Position numbers and translations under genes: made by a program. From NCBI GenBank assembly GCA_013368495.1, contig LUCH01000799.1, positions 65,573 through 129,572 of the forward strand: a stretch of DNA of 64,000 nucleotides, written 5' to 3'. This DNA is from Paragonimus heterotremus (taxonomy: Eukaryota > Platyhelminthes > Trematoda > Plagiorchiida > Troglotrematidae). Of the stretch, positions 1-11,211 are shown piece by piece; the stretch's first letter is position 1, and the number at the start of each line of letters is the position of its first letter. The notes below the pieces were generated by a model. That model was not told the origin of the DNA, did no database searches, and worked only from the letters and a program-made list of their open reading frames with translations.

Positions 1-165
1 AGGTCATCTATCCACCTCGCTCCTTAAGCCAACCGGCCGCCGCGTCGGCAAACAGTGCTCGGTGTGGCAAGCAAGCGATTAGCTGGCATCCTTAGTACAT
101 GACCTAACCATCTAAGTCTGTGCAAAAATGAGTTCACACATTTAGGCAACGTATCTTGGAGTTGT
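1..165 (-). mobile_element. LINE family B fragment, RT C-terminus
   Basis: Reading leftward, the frame gives LHRLRWLGHVLRMPANRLL, the C-terminal block found after the RT domain in this class of non-LTR retrotransposon. The DNA closely parallels 41667-41815, which carries the same AGGTCATC start and the GGCATCCTTAGTACATGACC run. Similarity fades near position 165. The 3' UTR lies off the left edge. No intact coding capacity remains. Confidence 0.85.
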
Positions 166-1626
166 ATGTGGACTATCGGGTTAGATCTGAACGAGATTAG
201 CAGTTGTGCCGCACTGTAAGTAACGCAATTGAAGGAAACTGGGGGACAATTATAGCACTTGCTTTGATTTTGCTCAACTGACAATCATGATGATATAAAA
301 TGTGATGGGATTGGCCCGATGATGAATAACTGAAAAAAGACTGTTTGGAAAAACACTTTACTTCTGAAACCCTCGAAACTCATCCGTCACCGATAGAAAT
401 CGGAACGATGCCCTCCTTTGTTACTCACTTTTGAACATATTCCAAGAATGCTCTTCCTCTTGCTCGTCGTAAGAAGTAGATGACGTCAATGCATTGTTAC
501 AACGGAAAAAAGACGCCGCATTAGTAACATACAATGCTGTAGGTGTCCTATTAATTTACACCACAAGCTAGAGTTCAGTCCACCACTAATGCCTCAGTTT
601 ACTACGTTTGCCAAATGTGATTCTATTAACCAACATCTATGCGGTTGCTACTAGGTTGAATACACTAACATGACGGAGTGGCAGTTGGGCTGGCGGAACA
701 CATCCCAGTACGGATAAAGAGGCAAGTGATGTTGGTACAAGCCGACACACATGAACACGCAAACCACTGGCGCCAGCATTCGCTCGTTATCTTCCGCAGA
801 ACCATCACTCAGTGCACGCCATAGAGACGTTCACAATTTAAAACAGTTACATCCCCTCGGTAATTTGAACACGAACATTGAGAGTTTTCTTATTGGCTCG
901 TCGGTACCGAATAATCAATAGCACGGAAAAATTTCAATGTAACGTCTACAATACTTGGAAACTGGTATGAACAAAGGGACGAACGACACAAACATTCGAT
1001 CGTGACAGTGATTGCAACTAGGACCCTGACAACCTAATGTTCACAAATAATTGCTTTTGTACGCATAACACAGGTTTGAAGCGGTTTATCACGGCGGCTT
1101 CGGCCAATTTTGGGAACCGCGAGTTGAAGTGGGGCACTGTGATGGTGAAGGATAAAGTCAAGTCCGTATTGTGGCCAGTCAACAGGATGTGTTGTCCGAA
1201 TGACGAGGTTTGGGACTTATCATTTTCTGACTACAATGTCCGGTTGTAGGACTTGATTGTGAACCCAATTAGATACATGTCCCTTCATTCTTGTGATCAA
1301 TAACCTATCGGTTTTGCCTATATAAATTTCGTCTCAGTTACATGAGAATTGGCAATGTAGATTTCTTTCAACGAAGAGACAATTCGTTGGGTTGTCAGCA
1401 ACGTCGCAACTCGAGTTAAAACGAGTGAAAAAATACGTACTGCGCCTTATTGATCTGTTGGTCTTTTGTCTGACGAGTGTGTCAAGGTAAGGCAGAATTT
1501 CATCAGCCTCTACCAACAATACCGCTGAATTATGGGTCATTAATCAAACACAGACTACCTGCATCCATAATCAAGGCAGATCAACCCACTGGCGCCAAAT
1601 CACATTGTATAGGACAATTCTCATGT
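166..1626. other. No recognisable feature
   Basis: Apart from short chance ORFs (such as 1037-1249 on the plus strand, whose product I do not recognise) I see no exon, RNA or repeat I can name here. It may be intergenic or intronic. Confidence 0.4.
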
Positions 1627-2034
1627 AAGTGAGACCGCCAGGAGACCCTGCAGCGGTTCAAGACGGTCAGGCTTGGACAAGGAGCGAAACCATCCGTGTT
1701 TGCTGCCACTCTGTAAGTTTTGCTGGATAGGGCTCTGCCAGAATTGGATCAAGAGCCACGACGGCAGTTGTTAACGGAGCAGTTTAGTGAAGGTCTCCCG
1801 ATGGCCGTTCGCGACCAAGTCCGTATTCCCCATGTCGCCCGGTCGATGGACCCTGACGAGCTTGTGAAGGTGACGCGGGAGTTGGCAGTAATGTCCGTGG
1901 CCTCAATGGATGAAAACGACAATACGGACAAGAAGATCAATAATCCAAAAGAAAACACCGCGTCGACCGGTGAGGATTCGTCAACAGATGCAGAGGAACC
2001 AAAGAACCTCAGAAGGCGGAGGAGTGTCGTATGA
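1627..2034 (+). pseudogene. Gag-like fragment of an LTR retrotransposon
   Basis: From about 1633 the frame reads ETLQRFKTVRLGQGAKPSVF, then an in-frame TAA at 1714-1716, then LLDRALPELDQEPRRQLLTE and GLPMAVRDQVR. The layout LLxxALPxLxxExRxxLLxxxFxxGLPxxVRxxV is the capsid-type core of Ty3/Gypsy-like Gag proteins. The open part after the stop is 104 codons and ends in a Glu/Asp/Asn-rich and then basic tail (NLRRRRSVV). No zinc knuckle, protease or RT follows before similarity is lost, so this is an isolated, inactivated fragment. It could derive from the same lineage as the retropepsin piece at 22790-23430; that link is inference. A domesticated Gag gene is an alternative but the in-frame stop argues against it. 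Confidence 0.6.
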
Positions 2035-3780
2035 CAGGCAGTTTCGTTGTGAATAGTATGCTACTCACAAGTAGTATATTACCCACAGGCAACATTCAGG
2101 AACAAAAGTGCAAGCTCCGAACGCCAGGAATACGACGGACAAGGAGAGATTATCGGAATAGTGTATACATGCTGTGTGAGAACTTCCACTAAGGGGGATG
2201 ACAACGTACTGTCACCCAATGTATGTGAATGCATGTCTACCGTGCAAATGAGTGTACGTGTTTGTGATTCCATTTTTGACATAATACGTACGGGAGTTTG
2301 CGCAATAAACGAATTCGCAAGCCAAGCGTCTTTTGCGTTCATAACAGAAGGAGTCTCTTGCTAGTTTGGCGCTGCCAGAGTATTGTTGATAACAAGTGAT
2401 TAATGAGTAGCACAGCTGTTTCTCGTTCGTATCTATTGTGGTTCATAGCTTATTCGTGTTTTCTGCTGTCTTGATTTCTGTCCTGTAGTACACACTTGAT
2501 AAGATGTAGAGAAATTTACTCGGTCATAAATCGTGTGTGTTAACCATTAGACTGCCTCAGAATAGTTGTTTCAAGAAAATGCTGTTATATACAAATAAGT
2601 CGGTTTACCTCTAGAGAAAAAAAGGTGAACTATTCATCGGAAAGGTGGATAATCCGGATGCATCCGTAAGGCCTGTTTCCTTCTCTTTTGAGGATGACTT
2701 TCCCTCAAATTAACTCAGGATCGGCAAGCTGTTACATTCGTTAGCGATGCTTCAGTGGACCAATATATGTACAGTACGCTGGTACATCATACATATCGGC
2801 AATATACATGTATACATCAATACTCCTTGTAAAGTCCACTGGAGCAAGGCCCACTTCCACATGTAGATCATTCTCGTCATTTACACAACAGTTTACTACT
2901 GGAACAAGAAGGACAGTTCTCTAAGGAAAACTTAGGTTCACAAAGACCGATCGGTCTATCGAAGCTGAATAAGGTAACCCTTGCCCACTGTGTTGATGGC
3001 GGTCGTTCGAACGTTCATTGTCTATATGCACCACTTGGGATTGTTGATGAGAGGAGTAATCGGACATTTATCATCATTAATGATTGACTAAGAAAAAAAC
3101 AGCCATTGGGATCAGTTCACTTGTGATCTCACGTGAGATGGTGAGTAATTTGAACGTTCGTGCTAATGAACGCATAGAGGGTTTGCAAAGCTTAGTTAGA
3201 TATTCGTAGAAAAATACTTCCTGCGGTGATGAAAACGCGTTGTTTTGTTAGAAACGGCCGAACAGGAGTTTGAGTACAAGAAGACCAGTGTACCACGAAT
3301 CAGAGAACACAGAAAAAGCTGATTATAACGCTCTGGTGCAAGGCTGGAAACGAAAAACTATGGCGAATGAAAAAACTGCAAATATCCGTTACTTTGTCAA
3401 TAACAGTTGTGAGCTAAACGTTGCACAGTGTTCGGTGAACAGCAAGGCGTGAAGGACTAGCTAAATGTTCTGCAGCTGGTTGAAGAATCTCAACAATAAA
3501 ACAATACAACAACGAGGGATATTTTCTTCTACAGGACAATTGTAACCCGCACACAGATGAGAAGTTTGGTAATACTATACACATATGCTCATCGCCAAGT
3601 GCAGCACACGAGTTAAAACATTCGGATGCTTGCATTCAAACGGGAACTCGAACCAAACAATAGCAGATATTTTAGAGACATGAAGCCTTCAGAACAAGGC
3701 AATAACGAGGTTTGCGAGTAAGCAAACACTTTTGCTTGTTTTGACAAGATCATACTTGGTAACATATCGAATGCAATGTA
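2035..3780. other. No recognisable feature
   Basis: Short ORFs only. Nothing here reads as a known domain, and I see no array or long repeat. The stretch ends at the trinucleotide tail of the family A fragment at 3781. Confidence 0.4.
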
Positions 3781-4147
3781 TCATCATCATCACAGCAGCC
3801 ATGAGCCTGACCAAAAGGTACTGTGGCTCGGGCTGCCGATCACCTCAACAGTGACATCGAATATCCTGGAAGAAAACACTACTAAGAAGTTTGAAAATTA
3901 TTAAGAGAAGACTAAGCTGAAGAACTAGAAATTGTATGGATACAGGTACGCCATTGACTACGACACATCGCCATCAAGGATAACGTCTCTAACGAGCGAT
4001 TTGAATGAGCACGAGGACCCCATCCGGACAGGCGACACCTACCCACTTTGCTCAGTGGAGCAGTCAAGGTCTTCATATTTCGTGACCACGTTGTTGCTGG
4101 ACCACCACGAGGTTTTACCCAACTGTTGGTGGTCTCAGTATATAATG
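3781..4147 (-). mobile_element. LINE family A, 3' end fragment
   Basis: The reverse complement of this stretch parallels 31060-31455. It starts (at its 3' end) with an ATGATGATGA-type tail, then the non-coding 3' UTR containing GTTTTCTTCCAGGATATTCG, then the last part of the ORF (the region encoding the PRGGPATTW-like block). It is 5'-truncated at about 4147, where ACAGACGC begins unrelated DNA. Short 5'-truncated copies are the usual product of LINE target-primed reverse transcription. Confidence 0.9.
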
Positions 4148-6924
4148 TACAGACGCAAAAATTCGTAGCTGGAGGTACAAAATCACAGCATCACTATGTG
4201 TTTTTGGTTAAACATGAGCTAGATGCATTACACTGTTCAGCAACGATTACAAATGGCTATCAGTCTCTATGTAGGAAACATGAAAATTATTAACACATGT
4301 ATTCACTTGCTAACGATTTGAACGGTATAACTTGATAGTTAATTTTATCTTGAATTATACACGCTGCTATCCTTCAATCAGATGGGAACAGATCGATCAA
4401 TTAAAGTGGATTGTAACAGCAGTCGGGGACGAAACTCCACGTTAAGGACAGCAGAGTAGAGGAAATTAATTCTGAACTTCATAAAGACGATCAACAGTAC
4501 TCAATCTATAAACAACACGCACTGTATTCCAGTAGGTGATTCAAACGAGTCAAAAATGCCCGAGAAGAATATAACCCATTTGAAGTGCAGTTTTTGACGT
4601 ACAAAGACCGATTTCTAATTTTTTTCCTGTGATGTGGATTACTGCACACCTTTCAGTGAATTCTCGATTACAATTGGTTTAACGTGACAATCATTAGCAT
4701 AGATGGTTGGCTGGTAAAGCGAATATATCAAGGGTCAGTAATTGCACCAGGTTTCCCCACGAAAATAAACGACGAGTGACTTGAATGACAACGGAAAGTG
4801 AATAAAACGTGCAGATGTAGAAATATGTGAAATGTAAGTTTAACAAGACACTACTAGTAAGTAGTAAAGTTAACACAACAAATTGGTTCCGATAGCGCTA
4901 AGAGTTCAGCATCAAACGCAATATGCGGCGATTGTCTGACACAACCAGTATTTTTGCAAACCGCCTCTAGATGGCCTACGAATAAGCATTCCCCTTTATC
5001 GACAGGACTGTAACAAAAGATAATGATGAAATTTAGCTGTCGCAAGAACGAGAATTAATTAGTGAGAATCTTATTGTCTAAATTTAGAAGATTTGTCTAC
5101 ATGCAATTGCAATTTGGGATAAAGCAACATTCGTTCGTCGTTCATTGTCTCGCCCTAGTGAGTATCTTTATTTGACAAGTTCATATTGGTATTGAGACCG
5201 CTTTAGTTAACGACCAAGCCCGATTACAACCTGGAACAACTATTGGGAAACTGCTCGCACAAACAGGCAGATACATCACCCAACTTGTAGATCGAACTGA
5301 TATTAGCCACTTACATTTGTACATTGTGTAGTGAAGAGTCTGAACAACACAAACAATAAACCTGTCCGCTACCTGGCGACCTCGGTGAAAACATGTGAAC
5401 GTCTGAAACAACCCAAAAAATCCAACGGAGGATACAATCAGGATATTTTCCACTTAAACTAACGAGAAACAAATGAAAACTGTTTCGGACTATGGAAGTT
5501 GGATAACCCAGAAAGGGTTCACAAGTACGACCACAAAAAAACCCCTGCACACTGATCACTCACCGATGAATATGACGCATAAAAAAGCGTAAACTTTCGT
5601 AGTGAGCTGGTGGCAGTGTAGACAGAACCGCTGCGATTGCACACAACTTTTCTTCTTCAGTCAGCTGATCATTACCTACACAGGAGTAACAATGAAACAA
5701 AGCAAATGTGAACTAGATACAGGAGAATGTGACTGACAGAGAATGATGGAAAACAGTACAGCAGATTAGAATCGAAAAGTGACGGCTGTCATGGTTGACT
5801 GATGAAACGGTGTGATCAAGGCATCGATAGAAACGGTCCACTCACTCGAAGGTGTGTAACCTTGATCATCGAACAACAGAATTCCTCAGATGCGTGGTTA
5901 CCAGATATTCACAATTTAAGTTCACAGTGGTCTACACGAGTGTGACACGCGACGTATGTAAGCCGTCTGTATAAGTTAATATATTTGACTATGATTGAAA
6001 AAACAACCGTCACTTGTACCGTTTCAACAGGCTTCAATCTCGTTGCAATAGAGTTTGCACTATTGTGTTGTAACCACCGTATGTGATAACATTCACAGTG
6101 TAAAGGAAGATGTTCGTTCTTAGAATTCCCATTCACAACTTAGGGTTAACGATTAACAGTCCACAAGAGTAAACGGTCACAGCTGAAGTGGAAGGATAAT
6201 TGTCGGATTTCCCAATCGTTCACTGATACCTGAAGGAAATTGTCCCATTCAACTTCGTGGTCTAGTAATCCAGTTTTCAAACGGCTCGTAAGGCGAGACA
6301 ATGTTCACGTACGTATCGAGTGAATTTCTCTTTCAGTGATAAACCTCCCTAAATTTGGGCACTTCATCGCTTTCAGGTTTGTCCCTGAACCAACAAAGTA
6401 TACGTAAATGGTTCCTGTTGGTAGGTGGGTCACTGTGATCCTTGGTGGGATACTTCTGAAACGTATTTGATATGCAGCAAACCGATCTGTTTACCGAAGA
6501 TTAGGGCCACTGGCCGGAGGTTTAGGGTCTCTCGACAGACCCCAGTTTCTATCTGGCTGATATTTGATGTGCCAACCGGAACACTCAGAACATATTCTCT
6601 AATAAACGTAGACCTGACGAATAGTCGTAGCGGACCAGTTGCTCGACTTCTTATGGCTTAGAGAGTTTTAAGTACAAGTCACAAGTGAGCGGCTCATTTT
6701 ATTGTACGCAGATAAACCGTACGCAAGTTGCCACAATTGTAGTGATCCGGTTTATCGACAATTTGCACTGTTCTCCAACTGGACTTGACGATTAATATTT
6801 AGATTATTGTATCCTACATTCAGAAGCTTTTTACTGGGAAACAGAAAAAGAACAAGCTGGGGAGATAAAGGCAGTAAACGGGAAAGCGACTTGTCTGTGA
6901 TCGGTTCGATACTGACCAGAACCC
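4148..6924. other. No recognisable gene
   Basis: Only short chance ORFs are present. I see no domain, splice-bounded exon or repeat array that I can support. Confidence 0.4.
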
Positions 6925-6992
6925 GCGGCAGCGCAATGGTAACAACGTTCGTCCATTAATCACACAGTCACGGGTTTGAAACCCACTGCTAC
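6925..6992 (+). repeat. tRNA-like element (SINE head or tRNA pseudogene)
   Basis: The stretch has a box-A-like AGCGCAATGGTA at 6930 and a near-perfect box B GGGTTTGAAACCC at 6972. GCGGCAG at its start can pair with CTGCTAC at its end in five of seven positions, as in an acceptor stem. The anticodon arm does not fold cleanly, so a functional tRNA is unlikely. This is the best-preserved tRNA-like piece in the window. Confidence 0.6.
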
Positions 6993-8385
6993 GATGGTTG
7001 CTGTCCACGATTTGTGTTACATGACGGCGAACAACCGATGACGTTACCCACTATGTACTGATTGTCAGTTCAGATGAGAATTGAAAGCTATGGACGTACT
7101 ACTTGACCAGACATCATCATCACAGACAGCGGTGGACAATGAACATCGATTTATTTCACTCCCAATTTGGTGGGCTTACCGCTGAATCATGGACGGTCAA
7201 CTAGCTAGTCCATTCACGGCATGCATGAGTAGCAAAAAACTCTACCCGTGTTTGAGGATGATCCGTTGAAGATAAGATTCTTGAGATGTATGGCCATCCT
7301 AGCAGAAGGTTGGTCTTCATGATTTGTGAACCGTGAGGTTAACGTTTATTATTGAGGTGTGATGATCAAAATTAGTTTAAAAAGGCTATTATGAAAACAA
7401 TCGCAGAGATTTATGTAGAGGAAGCACGACTAGGTTGATATTGCTTCCAGCTACCGTATGGAGTAACGCTACCTACCCAAAGTATAGACTCATTCGGAAG
7501 CAATTGTGAGTTAACGGGTGAGCTGAGACATTATCATCAATCAGCAAACTGGCATCAGTTGTATATTCAGCAGGTAAGAGCGAGAACGAAATAGATTACC
7601 GTCCAGTCAAGTGTTTGAAACGATTATATGAATTTCGCCCACGGAGAAACTGAAACTAAATGAGCACACACACAAAGGACCAAAAAGCCTTCAAGAACGG
7701 TCAACTGCGCAGAACCAGAAAGACAATGTGCAATTCAACCTAGATTATTTCTCACACAATATGAGTGTGAATTGAACTGGTGTGGTGATAAAATTAGACG
7801 GAGCGGAAACAACAAAGGTTGGGGCAGAAAAAAATTAAACAAAAATGCAAACAGGCCGATGAGAATCTAGTCGCGCAGGAACGATCGACCAAGTTGATTA
7901 CAAGTGAAACAATTGAGTTTAGGTTGGACGTAAAAAACGTTTCTGCTGCTTAACTTAAAAATGAAATATGGATTCGTTTGTCTTTGTTAGAATCTTATGC
8001 TTTGGACTCAAACTAAACAAGAATGAGTCAATACATCCGTCTCAATCGTTGTTGAACAGAGTTGAAGTGATAGTTTGCTATTCCAAATCCAGATGAGGAT
8101 GTGGAGTACAACGAAGGCAGAACTGACGTTTGGCGCTAGTCGCGAACACTACTGGCAGATATGAAGGGTGTTCAACTCGTAATCGATATCACCAGCTAAT
8201 AAATAACTTCTGTTGCTAGTTGTTAACGCCCCATCGGTTAGATGAATTACAGTCCATCTGTCGGATTGCTAACTGGTACTGGTTATAGATGAGAAGAGCA
8301 AAGCCGAAGCGAACAGGCCACCTCAAAATGTTCAGTCGCAAAGCTCGCCTGTGTTTAAACTAGTCAGTGAAACAATGACAAGAAT
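6993..8385. other. No recognisable gene
   Basis: A short CATCATCATCAC run at 7109 resembles the reverse complement of the LINE tails elsewhere, but the flanking sequence does not match family A or B. Nothing else is recognised. Confidence 0.35.
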
Positions 8386-8455
8386 GTGATTCGAACAGGC
8401 GATTTTCATTCCAGGACCTTATCAGCACACTCTTAATTAAACGACAAGACTAGGA
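8386..8455 (-). repeat. tRNA-like relic
   Basis: On the minus strand GCCTGTTCGAATCAC matches box B, preceded by about 35 bases and an AT-rich, weak box-A-like region. It is degenerate. It lies about 70 bases from a second tRNA-like relic on the same strand. Confidence 0.35.
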
Positions 8456-8520
8456 AAACCATCTAGCTTTCAAACCACATGAGCTGGGTGCCAGCAAGCC
8501 ATCAAAACAAACAACAGTTG

Positions 8521-8586
8521 AAATTGGGATTCGAACTCACGAACCTATGACTAAAATTCGATTTCGTTAGCAATGAACTACAACAG
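8521..8586 (-). repeat. tRNA-like relic
   Basis: On the minus strand TAGTTCATTGCTAACGA resembles a D-arm/box A and GGTTCGTGAGTTCGAATCCC contains an excellent box B (GAGTTCGAATCCC). Acceptor-stem pairing is not convincing, so a SINE head or tRNA pseudogene is more likely than a gene. Confidence 0.5.
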
Positions 8587-9080
8587 GCATTTGTCTCGAC
8601 TAGACAGTCTTCTGAAAAGGATGACGTTGACAACAACGAACAAAGATTGCCCACTAAAAAAGGCAAGGGAAGATCACAATAGCAAAAGCTACTAATTCAA
8701 AGCATCAACTTGTGATTTCGGTCAACGAAATGCAGTAATGTGCAGGGCATAGTCTGTCAGGATGTAAAGTAGATGATAGTTTCATAAGTTGAAATGCGAT
8801 CGTTAAACGAGAAAACACATCACAGGAATTGTACTGCATGGGCATCAGGTATCCATAAACTGTGCGATCGAACTTAAACACTGTGCAAGTTAGTCTCGAA
8901 TCCCAAGTAATCTGAAATCCGATCCCAATCACAGTGGATGTTTCAACAGCAAAATATTTCTAATGGAAACGAGGAACTATTAAACTAACAGAGTGAAGTA
9001 GACACAGTTCAGCTTTATTGCAGGACACAATGAACAGGCGTACACAAGCAAGAGAGGGACAGAAAGCAGTAGGTACTCAC
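8587..9080. other. Intron or downstream region of the chimaerin gene
   Basis: This stretch lies just 3' of the last chimaerin exon seen. A minus-strand reading with the word CPAHY near 8740 recalls the next GAP block, but its frame and phase do not work. I see no supported exon. Confidence 0.4.
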
Positions 9081-9218
9081 AGATAATATCGATCAGTTTT
9101 GGGTGTGCGTCATAGGTGATTAGTGGAACGGGCAGTTGGCGTAGGAAAGATTTTATCAGGCTGGTGATCACGTTCACATCCGGTATACGTGAGGATGAGA
9201 TGGCTGCGGATTCGAAAT
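9081..9218 (-). CDS. CHN1: Chimaerin exon: RhoGAP domain, second segment
   Basis: This 138-bp exon has acceptor ACATCACAG and donor ATCT|GTGAGT. It reads two bases, 45 codons and one base. The core DVNVITSLIKSFLRQLPVPL followed by ITYDAHPKLIDII matches the chimaerin GAP block [DE].N.ITGALK.[YF]FR.LPIPLITYDAYPKF. Joined to the preceding exon, the stretch between F-D-K and D-V-N-V-I-T has the same length as in vertebrate chimaerins, which fixes both splice sites. LPVPLITYD is the substrate-facing helix region of RhoGAP domains. The donor leaves phase 1. The following exon, expected to carry the N-L-x-I-V-F-G-P block, was not found in the remaining 9 kb, so the C-terminus may lie beyond the left edge or be too diverged to spot by eye. 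Confidence 0.9.
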
Positions 9219-10556
9219 CTGTGATGTTTCGCGCAGAGATAGGAAAAACAAGATACTGTGTGCTTGAAAAACGATCCACTATCGAAACAGGCTGTCATAT
9301 TGCAAAACATTAGGTCACGCAATTGAAACAATAGGTTGACGCGGTAAAAATCATTGGGTCAAATCTGAAATGACAGATTAAGTAAACAAAAGAAAGACGT
9401 CTAGCAACCAAAAGAGGGTGTCGGGACTGAAGAAACAAACGTCAGCCGATTTGCATTCACAATCTTTTCCTAAGCAAACATGGAGACTGTATAGCGGCGC
9501 ACAATTCACGCCAATTTAACGGTAGGTCAGGTTAGTATCGTAAGGGGGACCAACTGACCAACAATACGATTAATTAAGTTAATGGATAAGAACAGCCGGA
9601 AAATTAGCACGAACATGAGGTAACCTTAAAAAAGCAGCAACGCTGATACAAAAAGTTTGTTTCGACGGGGGTGGGGGGGTGGAAGCTGCTGTTTCAGACT
9701 GTTACTTAGCGTACTCAGATCGAGGGCGCGCTTGCAGGACTGTACTGAATCTGAAAGTCGTACTGACTAGACTATCTGTTGTCCGAGCTAAAGAGCAACT
9801 CTCACAAGTTGCTGAGTAAAATAGAGAGTAGCTAAGCCAATGGAATTAAATGTTTGCCACAGTGGTGATCGAACACGACTGCTTAGATGAATGTAGAAGA
9901 TTTGTTCTCGTCACAGATACAACACCGCTGGCAGAATTACGAAACCATTGTCTCAAAAAAAAACAGCACTGTTTCTTCAACGAATACTCATGAATATGAA
10001 CGATTGAGCCATCACTATGCTTCCAATAAGTGAAATTGTGTACTTCTGCTGTTGCACGTAGCAGCGATAGGAACTACTCGGATATTGTCCATTCTGCTTT
10101 TGTTCCGAGCTAGAATCCAGTCGTTAAACATCAGCTCATAAGAAGACTTTCTGCAGCTCAATATACTGGAACAAACTAAATAAACAGGGTATCTTAACTT
10201 AACGAGATCCTGTGACATAGGCAACAAGAAATCATCTCGAATGACCACAATAATTTATACTGCTCATCTTTACTAGTCAGCAATGCCAATGAGTGATGTG
10301 GCACAAACATATTTTTGCAGATATAACTTCACTAAGATATCTAGAACACAACACCAGAAACGTTATTAAACTGTGTGGATGCAACAGTAGGAGATCAAAC
10401 GAGTGAATCATCTAAATCGACTGAATGGTTTGGCAAACGGCAGATAGAACAGAAGTCCGAGACTGAAACAGCCGGTTGAGTGGAACCGCTAGGGCAGAGA
10501 AACGAAGTGATACGTTGAACATCAGCATACAATAGTGCTCAAAACATTTTTTTTAC
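9219..10556 (-). other. Chimaerin intron between the two RhoGAP exons
   Basis: The intron of 1,338 bases is bounded by GTAAAA at 10556 and CACAG at 9219. It contains a G-rich run (GGGGGTGGGGGGGTGG) near 9668 and no identified repeat or exon. Confidence 0.85.
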
Positions 10557-10687
10557 CTTTGTCAAATGCAGCACGAGCTTGTTCTACTCGGTCATGATTG
10601 CCGGGGACGCGATAAAGACCTTCACAGACCAGGGCACCACGCTTCTCGACCTCGCCAATACATCGTTCCAAAATTGTTGGGACCGGC
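10557..10687 (-). CDS. CHN1: Chimaerin exon: RhoGAP domain with arginine finger
   Basis: This 131-bp exon lies between a CTATGACGTAG acceptor and an AAAG|GTAAAA donor. It reads one base (completing an Arg codon), then 43 codons, then one base of the next codon. It contains PVPTILERCIGEVEKRGALV followed by CEGLYRVPGN, matching the RhoGAP core block C-I-x-E-[IV]-E-x-R-G...EGLYRVSG of chimaerins. The Arg of GLYR is the catalytic arginine finger and is intact. The exon ends ..RAAFDK plus one G; together with the first two bases of the 9218-9081 exon this makes the Asp of the conserved F-D-x-D run. A stop codon lies just upstream in frame, inside the putative intron, so the acceptor is well placed. 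The piece is short and would be missed by simple ORF calling; the plus-strand ORF over it is a shadow. Confidence 0.9.
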
Positions 10688-11211
10688 CTACGTCATAGAG
10701 GAAGAACGCACATTGCAAGACAGACAGATGTTGCATACGCACTGGCATAAATCATAAGATGACTTGACAGTTCTCCTGCGTGCACACTCTCAGACATGCT
10801 GGCTTAATGTGCTCAACCAACGCAGGTCAGGCCTACACAGACTGCACATAACAAACGACCAGGGTTGGGTAGCATAAGATAGCCGGTTAGAATTTGACGG
10901 GGGAAAAATGGCTCCCACTCTAGATACGCTATACGTTTACGTGCATAATCACATCGCAACAATGATCGTCTTGCTGACCTCATACGCAGTGATCACTATG
11001 CGAATGTTTCATTATTACAGGGTCCCAACATATCTGTTACATCTTCATCTGACTAGATATCACACACACAGCACTTTCTACTGGTGGACAGAAATAATGA
11101 ACTGACAGAGCTAGTTGGCCCATGTCGAAAAATAAAGCAATCACACTCCGCTGCGCGCCAATGACAACCTGTTGTCATATGATCGGAAAAAGTCAACCAT
11201 AAATGCGACGG
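10688..11211. other. Intron sequence, nothing recognised
   Basis: This is intronic DNA upstream of the GAP exon. A short ORF at 10908-11105 on the plus strand has no recognisable content. Confidence 0.5.

Noticed and set aside
8700..8770. Minus-strand words DRLCPAHYC resembling the LPPAHCETL block of the next chimaerin GAP exon.
   Set aside because: From the plausible acceptor the required phase leads to a stop after ten codons, and the flanking residues do not match the RhoGAP pattern.
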